NCBI GenBank assembly: GCA_017475875.1
Contig: JAFVET010000031.1
Coordinates: 1 to 8,048, forward strand
Length of the DNA stretch: 8,048 nucleotides
Reading direction: 5' to 3'
Source: Candidatus Methanomethylophilaceae archaeon
Lineage (GTDB): Archaea; Thermoplasmatota; Thermoplasmata; Methanomassiliicoccales; Methanomethylophilaceae
Below the pieces are notes generated by a model that saw nothing but the letters and a program-made list of their open reading frames with translations, was not told the origin of the DNA and ran no database searches. Shown in pieces: positions 1 to 7,600 of the stretch (position 1 is the first letter of the stretch; every line of letters starts with the position of its first letter). The position numbers were made by a program, and so were the translations under genes.

Positions 1-96
1 CCCAGGGGAAGACCGAGAAAGGAAGCGGAGGAACCCAAAGTCAAAATACCTGTAGGGAGACCGAGGAAGAACCCTCTTCCTGAGGAATCGGTTTAA
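1..96 (+). CDS. C-terminal end of an AT-hook protein, probably an IS transposase (5' partial)
   Basis: Frame 1 reads 31 residues and a TAA stop at 94-96; the gene enters from outside the window. The tail is rich in Pro, Arg, Lys and Glu and holds two AT-hook cores: PRGRPRK (bases 1-21) and VGRPRK (bases 52-69), with the GRPRK cores 16 codons apart. AT-hooks bind the minor groove of AT-rich DNA, so a DNA-binding role is well supported. That the protein is a transposase is inference: the segment lies directly against a broken ATPase gene, and charged GRPRK-type tails are plausible on transposases of this lineage. The catalytic domain is outside the window, so the family cannot be named. A chromosomal DNA-binding protein is the alternative. 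Confidence 0.6.
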   Translation, partial: PRGRPRKEAEEPKVKIPVGRPRKNPLPEESV

Positions 97-103
97 AGGT
101 ATA
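91..103 (+). promoter_or_regulatory. Possible archaeal TATA-like box at the IS end
   Basis: The AT-rich stretch GTTTAAAGGTATA overlaps the stop of the AT-hook gene and is about 36-48 bases upstream of the TTG at 139. That spacing fits an archaeal TATA box about 26 bases before a start site near 120. It could give weak outward transcription of the ATPase remnant. No clear BRE and no ribosome-binding site before 139 were seen, so this is only suggestive. Confidence 0.15.
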
Positions 104-138
104 GTGTCTCAATTTGGGAAACCGTTAGTCAATTCGCT

Positions 139-1674
139 TTGAAATACTATGAAAACTACGTGGAGTTCAACCTCAGCACCGATAAATCTTGCAGGACGAT
201 CTTCGACGGGGACCTGGATGTCGACAACATAATCGGTGCCATGAGACTTTTCAATCCAGGAACAGACATCGTTGCAGGACGGACCCTGATATTCCTCGAC
301 GAAATCCAAGAGTATCCACGTGCGAAAGAAGCGCTGAAATCGTTCACGATCGACGGAAGATACGATGTCATCTCGTCAGGTTCCATGCTCGGAGTAGATC
401 TCCCGCGGAACAGGGGAGACGAAGAATACCCTAATGCAGAGCAGGGGGCGGAGCCTATGGAACCGACGGGGTATGTGGAATACCTGACCATGTACGCCCT
501 GGATTTCGAAGAGTTCTGCTGGGCCAACGGCACTTCCGAGGAGATTATCCATGTCGTCCGCGAATGCATCAATCGCAGACTGAGACTAGAACCGGCGTTT
601 CTGGACAGATTCAAGACCATTTTCAGAGATTTCATGCTCGTCGGCGGCATGCCGGAGGCGGTTCAATCCTTCGTCGATGAAAAGGACTATTCCAAAGTAG
701 GAAAGATACAGAGGGACATCCTGGAATCCTGTAGGAAGGACATCATCAGGTACAACACGGGTGCCGACCGCATGAAGACGTTGGACTGTTTCGAGAGCAT
801 ACCTGCCCAGCTGTCCGAATCCAACAAGAAGTACACCTTCTCGCGTATCGATAACGGAAAAAGCCGCAACTCAGCCACCAAGTACAAGGACAACCTTTTC
901 TGGATCGAGGGTGCGGGATACGGCATCCTCGTAAGGTCGCTCACCGAGATATCGAAACCGCTGAGGGGGCACGAAGTCCGCGACCAATTCAAAGTATACC
1001 TGTCTGATACGGGGATGCTCATGGAAATGTACGGAAGCGCATCCAAACAAAGTCTGTACAGTGGAGACCTGTCGTTCAATAAAGGAGCGATAACGGAGAA
1101 CGTCGTGGCCGAGTGCATAAGGAAAACGGGGCGCATGCCGAGATACTACCGCAAGAACAACGGGCCGTCCATGATGGACATAGATTTCGTCATAGAGCTG
1201 GGGAACGAAATCGCGGCGATAGAAGTCAAATCGGGCAAAAACCGCGAGGCTCCGTCGATATCCAAGGTAGGGAGGTTCTTCAACGTCGACAGGAGAATCA
1301 TGCTCGAAGAATCCAATATATACGTGTCCGAGGACGGGATCGAACATTATCCACTCTTCGCCGCAGGATTCATCGGAGAGATGGAATCCAAAGATCCTGC
1401 CTGTCCCGAATTCCGATCGCGGACGCTCGGTCATCCGTTGCGACGGGGGATGCGTGACCGTGCCACGGTTCACCGCACATGTGTCCCGATTCAGCCGCGT
1501 CAAAAAGCCGATCGTGACAATTCTTCGGATCGGTTCGCAACCGTACCCGCGCATACAATGGAAAGTTGGGGGCTGGGCCCCCTGTTTCGTTTCAGGTTTC
1601 AGTGCGAGCGCCTGTACAGGACGAAGGCGACTATCGCCACCGCGAGGATCACGATGATGGCGATGACGACGTAG
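139..1674 (+). CDS. DUF4143-type AAA ATPase, 5'-truncated remnant without Walker A (likely pseudogene)
   Basis: The product belongs to the archaeal/bacterial AAA ATPases with a C-terminal DUF4143 domain; their physiological role is not settled. Counting from TTG 139, the Walker B box is TLIFLDEIQE (49-58), followed by DVISSGSMLGVDLP (76-89, sensor-like strand) and the family segments GYVEYLTMYALDFEEF (111-126), FMLVGGMPEAV (165-175), QRDILESCRKDI (191-202), FKVYLSDTGML (284-294) and ITENVVAECIRK (318-329). A PD-(D/E)xK-like end has IDFVIE (348-353) and IEVKSGK (361-367). The N-terminal 30-40 residues, including the GxxxxGKT loop, are missing. Homology extends upstream of the TTG in the same frame (ETVSQFA, 118-138), back to an in-frame TAA at 94. 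There is no ribosome-binding site, so TTG is only the first possible start. Family similarity stops near residue 415 (base 1383); the last ~95 residues look like chance read-through and overlap the convergent gene by 76 bases. An intact body with both ends abnormal suggests a recently broken gene. Confidence 0.75.
   Translation: MKYYENYVEFNLSTDKSCRTIFDGDLDVDNIIGAMRLFNPGTDIVAGRTLIFLDEIQEYPRAKEALKSFTIDGRYDVISSGSMLGVDLPRNRGDEEYPNAEQGAEPMEPTGYVEYLTMYALDFEEFCWANGTSEEIIHVVRECINRRLRLEPAFLDRFKTIFRDFMLVGGMPEAVQSFVDEKDYSKVGKIQRDILESCRKDIIRYNTGADRMKTLDCFESIPAQLSESNKKYTFSRIDNGKSRNSATKYKDNLFWIEGAGYGILVRSLTEISKPLRGHEVRDQFKVYLSDTGMLMEMYGSASKQSLYSGDLSFNKGAITENVVAECIRKTGRMPRYYRKNNGPSMMDIDFVIELGNEIAAIEVKSGKNREAPSISKVGRFFNVDRRIMLEESNIYVSEDGIEHYPLFAAGFIGEMESKDPACPEFRSRTLGHPLRRGMRDRATVHRTCVPIQPRQKADRDNSSDRFATVPAHTMESWGLGPLFRFRFQCERLYRTKATIATARITMMAMTT
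1384..1598. other. Region between the ATPase family end and the convergent surface gene
   Basis: The ATPase frame stays open here, but the Arg-rich predicted peptide does not resemble a DUF4143 C-terminus. I treat the stretch as effectively intergenic. It holds a small inverted repeat (CGGTT/AACCG, 1531-1543), an A5 run at 1502-1506 that reads as T5 on the minus strand downstream of the surface gene, and the GC hairpin at 1568-1582. No tRNA, small RNA gene or convincing small ORF was recognised. Confidence 0.4.
1568..1593. terminator. GC hairpin between convergent genes, possible terminator
   Basis: A perfect 6-bp stem GGGGGC/GCCCCC closes a TGG loop at 1568-1582 and is followed on the plus strand by the T-rich TGTTTCGTTTC (1583-1593). 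It lies 17 bases beyond the stop codon of the minus-strand surface gene. The T-rich side favours plus-strand termination; the minus-strand side (CAACTTTCC) is a poorer match. Many archaeal terminators are plain T-tracts, so the role of the stem is uncertain. Confidence 0.35.
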
Positions 1675-4600
1675 ATCCACGGGAACCCGGAACTCGAGGG
1701 GGCGTCCTCCGCGAACTCCGCGACGTACGCCGCGTCGCCGGTAACGGTCACGGTGCGGGTGACGTCGGTGGAACCGTCGCTCCACTTGACGAAGTGGTAT
1801 CCTTCGTCGGGGACGGCCTTGATGGTCGCCTTTGTACCGTAGTCGTAGGTCCCGGCGCCTTCCACGGTCCCGCCGTTCCCGGCGGAGACGGTGACCTTGC
1901 ACGCGTCGGGCGAGAACGTCGCGGAGAGTTCGACATCCGAAACGACCTTGAGGGTCAGCGTCGCGGACTTGGAACCGTCGCTCCAGGACACGAAGTGGTA
2001 TCCCGTGGCGGGCGTGGCGACGAGGGTCGCCGTCGTGCCGTAGACGTACGTGCCGGCTCCCGTGACCGAACCTCCGGTTCCGGCGGTGGCACGGACGGTG
2101 TAGGTGTCGGTCCTCTTGGAGAAGTTGGCGACGAGCTTGAGCGGCCCGTCCATCACGATCTCGCGGTCGGCCTCGGTGTTGCCGTCGTCCCATCCGACGA
2201 ATATGTATCCGTCGGAGGCGCGGGCGTGAGCGGTGGCGACGGTCCCCACCTCGTAGGATCCGGAACCGTTGACGTAGCCGCCTTCGGTGGAGTACAGGGA
2301 CAGGGGAGCCTTCTCGGCTATGCGCTCGAAGTACGCGCTCAGGACCGTGTCATCCAAAAGCACGACGACCCTGGCCGCTTCGTAGGAACCGTCGTCCCAT
2401 CTGACGAACCTGTATCCCGAGTCGGGTACGGCCTCGATGGCGACAGATGTGCCTACGGCGTAGAGTCCGGAACCGCTGACTGAACCTCCCTTGCCTGCGT
2501 TGAGCATCAGCAGGACGACGTTCTCTTCCGGCTCGAACTCGGCTACGAGGGCGATGTCGGCGAGGACCACGACGGTCCTGAAGGCCTCGTCGGACCCGTC
2601 GCTCCATCTCATGAACACGTAGCCCTCGTCGGGGATCGCGGTGATGGCGACCTCCGAACCGACAGGATACGTTCCGGAACCGGTGACGGAGCCGCCTTCG
2701 GTGGCGGTGAGCTCGATGCTGCAGACATCCGTCACGGAGGCGAACTCGGCGACGAACGTCATGTCCGAGTTGACGAGGACCCTCCTGACGGCGTCGGTGG
2801 AACCGTCGTCCCACTGCACGAAGACGTAGCCCTCGTCGGGGGTGGCGGAGATCTCGACGTCGGCGCCTGCGGGATAGGTGCCTGCACCGGCGACCTCTCC
2901 GCCCTCGCCTGCGACGAGTTCGAGTTCGTAGAAGACGACCGCCTTGGAGAACTCGGCGGTCAGGGTCATGTCGGAATCGACGGTGACGGTCCTGACGGCG
3001 TCGGTGGAACCGTCGTCCCACTGGACGAACTCGTATCCATCGTTAGGGGTTGCGGATATCTGAACCTCCGTTCCCGCAGGGTACTTCCCTGCGCCTGAGA
3101 CGACTCCGCCCTCGCTTGCGACGAGGACCAAATCGTAGTTGGAAGGTATCGGGGCGGGCACGAAGGTCGCTTCGAGGGTCATGTCGGAATCGACGACCAC
3201 TGTCCTCGCGGCATCCTTGGAGCCGTCGCTCCACTGGACGAACTCGTATCCATCGTTCGGGGTTGCGGAGATCTGAACCTCCGTTCCCGCGGGATAGACT
3301 CCCGCACCGGAGACCTCCCCGCCCTCGCCCGCGACGAGCTCCAGCTCGAACGTCTCTACTGGGACGGGTTCGAAGGTCGCCTCTATGATGACGTTTCCGT
3401 CGATGACGACGGTCCTGACGGCGTCGGTGACGCCGTCGCTCCACTGGACGAACCTGTACCCCTCGTCGGGGACGGCGGAGATCTGAACCTCCGCTCCAGC
3501 AGCGTAAGACCCGCTCCCGGTAGTGGCTCCACCCGTTCCGGCGATGACCTGGAGGGTGAAGTATTCGGAAGGTGCCGAGGCGAACTCCGCGGTCAACGTG
3601 ATGTCTGAATCGACGGTGACGATCCTCTCGGCATCGGTGATACCGTCGCTCCATTTGACGAAGACATACCCTTCGGTGGGAACCGCGGAAATCTCAACTT
3701 CGGTGCCGGCGGCGTATGTTCCGCTCCCAGCAACGGTCCCGCCCTCGCCCGCGACGAGGACGAGGTCGTACATCTCGGCCGGGATGAGCTCGAAGAACGC
3801 TTCCAAGGTCGAATCGGAGTTGACCGTGACGGTCCTCTCGGCATCGGTGACGCCGTCGCTCCATCTGACGAACCTGTATCCCTCGTCGGGGATCGCGACG
3901 ATCTTCGCTTCGGATCCCTCCACGTAGCTACCGGCGCCGGTGACGGAACCTCCCTCGCCCGCGACGAGCGAAAGGGTGTGAGTCACCGGGGGAAGGGGTT
4001 GGTCGTCGAAAGTCGCCGACACTACGATGTCGGTGGTGGCGGTCAGCGTGCGCGGGTTGCCGGTCGAACCGTTCTCCCACATGACGAACTGGAATCCGGA
4101 ATCCGGAACGGCTGTCAGGGTCACGGATGCGCCGTAATCGTAGACGCCGGTTCCCTCGACGTGCCCTCCGACGGTGCCGTCGGCGGTGACGTTGACCTTG
4201 GTCTTCTCGAAGATGGCGGTCAGGGTGATGTCTGACGCCACGGTGAAGGTCCTGTCAGCCTTGTCGGAATCGGCCCCGGCATCGTCCCAGCGTGCGAAGC
4301 TGTATCCGACGTCGGGAGTGGCGGTTATGTGCGCCTGCGAACCGTACGCGTACCCGCCCGCACCGGTGACCGAACCGCCCTCGCCTGCGACCAGGGTGAC
4401 GGTGTAGATTTCCTCTGTGAAGGTGGCGGTAAGGCTCACGTTGGATTCGAGCGTGAAAGTACGGACGGCGACGGTCGATTCGTCGCTCCACTTGACGAAC
4501 GTGAAGTGGTCGTCGGGTATCGCGGAGATGGTCACCTCGGTTCCGGCGTCGAACGTGCCGGCTCCGGCGACGTCCCCTCCGGGACCGTGGTCCAAGGCCA

Positions 4601-7600
4601 CGGTGTACTGGCGCAGGGCCCAGACCGCCGTGATGTAAACGTCTCCGACGAAATCGGTTCCAGCTGCGATCGAGACCGTCTGGTCGGTGTCGCTGAACGC
4701 GTATCCAACCTCCTCGCCGGCCACGGTGACCGATGTCACCGACGTGGCGTAGTGGTACTTGTTGCTTATCTCTATGACCGTGGCCGCCGAGTGGACCCCG
4801 GGATCGAGCGCTCCGGGGGTGGCGACGAGGTCGTTACCCGTCACCGACACGCCCACGATCCACTTGGCCGTGAGGGTCAGCTCCGCGCCGGTGTAGATCC
4901 ACATGCCGTCCGCGATGTATCCGGCGGTGTCGGCGGCGAGGGCTCCGGTGGCTTCCAAGACCTTGGCGTCCCCCGCGTAGTATCCGAGGAGATAACCGTT
5001 GCCGGTCGCGGACTTCTTGATGACCGCGACGGTGTCGCCGTAGGATACCGTGGCGGACCCGTTCGAGGTCCCGGTGCCCTTGTCCAGGGTTATGGCGGTC
5101 GCGGGGTTCTTCCACTGGGCGTAGAGGTCGACGACCGTGCCGTCGTATTCCGACAGGTTCACCACGTTCTGGCCGTCGGAATACGCGACTCCGCTGCCGT
5201 CGGCCGCGGTGTTCCATCCGTCGAATACGTACGGGTCGTTGACGAAGGTGTTCGCCGCGAGGGGCTGCGCCACTCCGTATACGAAAGCCTGCTCGACGGG
5301 GTCCGAACCGGTGCTGTTGAAGCGCACGGTGTATCCGGCGGGGGCCCATTGCACATACAGCGTTATCGACTCGCCGTCGGTGATGTCGGTGACGACCTGG
5401 CCGTCGCTGTAGGACGACCCGCTGCCGTCGGCCGCGGTGTTCCAGGAGGCGAACTTGTGCCCGGTCATGGAAAAGACGTTGGACCTCAGGGCGAACGAGT
5501 CGCCGCGGAGGACGACCGAGTCCTCCATGCTGCCGGTACCCCCGTTGGGGGCGTACTTCACCGTGTACAGGTCCTCGACCCAGGTGCCTTCGACGGTCAT
5601 GTCCTGCGCGGGCATGGTGGCGGGCACCGCGGGGTTCCAGCCGGTGAACCTCATTCCGGGATAGGACGGGTCGACCGGGGCGACCACCTCGGTCCCGTAG
5701 TCCTGGGTGATCGGGGCAATCACGTTGCCGTGGGTGTTGGAGAAAGTTATGGTGTACTGGTTGACCTTCCATACCGCGTAGAGGTCGACGACCTCGTCGA
5801 TCTCGGACGCGATGTCCTGCACGGACTCGGAGTTCTCGTAGACGACGTCTCCCTCGGCTTCCGTGGCCCACCCCAGGAAGGAGTGGCCGACCTTGGAGTA
5901 CTGGTTGAGGAGGAGCGGTGTGGGTTCGTCTCCGAAGTGGAGGACCTGCACCGACATCGAACCGGTCACGTCCTCGCCGTTGGGCAGGTAGCGCACGGTG
6001 TACTCGCCTGGGGTCCACTTGGCGGTCAGCGTGGTCTTGTCGGCGTCGTAATAGCTCAGGTTGACGACGAACACGTCCGCGCCGGGGGTGCTGTTCCTCG
6101 CATAGGTGCCGAAGCCCTTGTCGACCGCATCTATGGTGTCTCCGAACGCGGCCAAGATGCCGTGCCCGGCCTCGACTGTCAGCTCCCATCCCAGGAACGA
6201 CCATCCCTCGCGCGTGGGTTCGGGCACCTTGACGGGGACGTCGAATACGGCGTTGACGGTATCGTAATCGCCTTCCCCTCCGTCTAGGTCGAAGGAGATC
6301 GTGTACTCGTGGAGCTGCCACTGTGCGGTCAGGTGCACGCTCCCTCCGACGACCTCGGAAAGGGACGCCACGTAGATTCCATCGCCAGGGAGGAAGGGTT
6401 CCCCGTTGACGATGGGCTCGGTCAACGCCTCCTCGTCGTATCCGTACACGGCGGCTTCGGAGGTGTCACCGGAGAGGGTCCACCCGATGAACCGGTGCCC
6501 GACGAGTTCCGGGATGCCCACGAAGTAGGATTCGTCGCCCGAGAGGGCTATGGGATCGTCGCTTATGCCATCTATGTCGATGTAAAGGCTGTATTTGGGA
6601 ACCCATTTGGCGGTCAGCGTGACCTCCTCGGCGTCGTTCTTCCACAGGTAGTACTCTACGAAACCGGGGGCGTCATAGACCACGTGCCCGTAGGAATCGA
6701 TGACCATTACGTCGTTCCCCGAGTCGTCCTTCGCGAAATACCCGTCGAACCTGGCGGAGTCGGATGTCGGCGGCTTTATGGAATCGGGTTCCTCGTCGTA
6801 GGTCCATTCCAACTCGACGTCGTCGACCACTCCGCCGTTGTCCAGCGTGACGACCGTGGTCTTAGGGACCCAGACGGCCGTGAGGGTCACCGAGGAAGCG
6901 GTGTTCGTCCAGCATGCGGATGCATCGGTGAAGCCGTCGACATATTGGATGAGATTTCCGGCGGCGTTGACGACGAGGGTATGCTGCGCGCTCTCGTATC
7001 CCTCGAACACGTATCCAGTGCGGGATGGGAGGGCGAACGGCTCCTCGTTGGTCTCGCCGACGGAAATCTTGAACCCGTCGTCGCCGCCTTCGCCGCCGTT
7101 CCTGTCGAAGACCACGTTCGTGAAGTTCTTGGGCTGGGCGGTGATGCTGTACGACTGCATCAGGGGCATCGGGTAGTACCTGCCGCCCTGCGACGTGAAT
7201 CCGGACGCAGTGTAGAGTCCCATTTCGTCTTCGAACTCGAGGGTGAGATATTGGCCGCTGCTCAGTACCACGGACCCCGTCCTTCCGTCCGCGGAGCCGT
7301 TGACGTGCGCGATCACGCCATCCTCGAGGTATACGAGGGTACCGTCCCAATGAGCGTAGAGGTCCAGGTGTTTCCCCGGAGCTATCGTCGCATCCGGCAA
7401 CACGAGTTCGCCGCCTACAGGTGCGGTGTACCAACCCGCGAAAGTCTTTCCCGGAAGGTACGAGAACGGCGACGTGCCGACGTGGCCCGACGCCATGCGG
7501 GTGAAGGCCGCGTCGGTGCCGTCGTTATAATGGAACGTGACGGTGGACACGTCGCTTACCAGCATCTCTTTGACGGTGTCGTGGTTGGTGAAGTAGACCT

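Larger units (their letters stand above)
1..118 (+). mobile_element. Putative right end of an insertion sequence
   Basis: After the AT-hook gene's stop (94-96) about 20-25 bases remain (97 to about 118, TATAGTGTCTCAATTTGGGA at 100-119) before ATPase homology begins at about 118-127. A short non-coding margin between a transposase stop and the terminal inverted repeat is typical of IS elements. The disrupted ATPase on the other side supports an insertion. Only one end is in view, so neither the matching inverted repeat nor a target duplication can be seen, and the boundary is uncertain by about 10 bases. A simple rearrangement joining two unrelated gene fragments is the alternative. Confidence 0.4.
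4614..7547 (-). repeat. Array of about 11 InlB B-type (Listeria-Bacteroides, Flg_new-like) modules
   Basis: By inspection the modules are: 7544-7341, 7124-6861, 6860-6594, 6593-6306, 6305-6003, 6002-5757, 5756-5568, 5567-5334, 5333-5100, 5099-4851 and 4850-4614. Most begin YTVxF/YTIxF-like, carry a central aromatic-G-W or G-Y box (FAGWY, FEGY, FIGW, FLGW, FTGW, FASW, FDGW), and end L-T-A-K-W or L-Y-A-x-W. Lengths vary from 63 to about 101 residues because the loop between the GW box and the last strand varies; modules 2-5 share long loops ending in Y-x-W/V insertions. The last module (4850-4614) is degenerate and lacks a clear GW box. Confidence 0.8.

Noticed and set aside
1529..1545. GGTTCGCAACC resembling a tRNA T-arm
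   Set aside because: The stem pairs for only three bases around a TTCGCAA loop, and no acceptor, D or anticodon arms fit around it.
1602..1700. Sortase (LPXTG-like) cell-wall anchor
   Set aside because: No LPXTG-like motif precedes the helix; the end is a plain membrane anchor.
871..2193. 440-residue open frame on the minus strand spanning the gene junction
   Set aside because: It is antisense to the ATPase body and out of frame with the surface gene, and shows no recognisable domain.
1566..2483. 305-residue plus-strand open frame
   Set aside because: It is antisense to the last repeats and has Gly/Val/Arg composition only.
1701..4613. Regular ~200-220-base periodicity that could suggest a satellite or CRISPR-like array
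   Set aside because: The spacing is always whole codons, the frame is open throughout, and the units match a known protein module. It is a protein repeat.
4329..6287. 652-residue open frame on the plus strand
   Set aside because: It lies wholly antisense to the repeat gene and gives Gly/Val/Arg/Asp-rich protein with no domain. High GC and repetitive codons keep the opposite frame open; it is a shadow.
4834..6321. 495-residue open frame on the minus strand
   Set aside because: It is another frame of the surface gene with an extremely Arg/His-rich translation typical of frame shadows; the InlB frame covers the same bases with clear domains.
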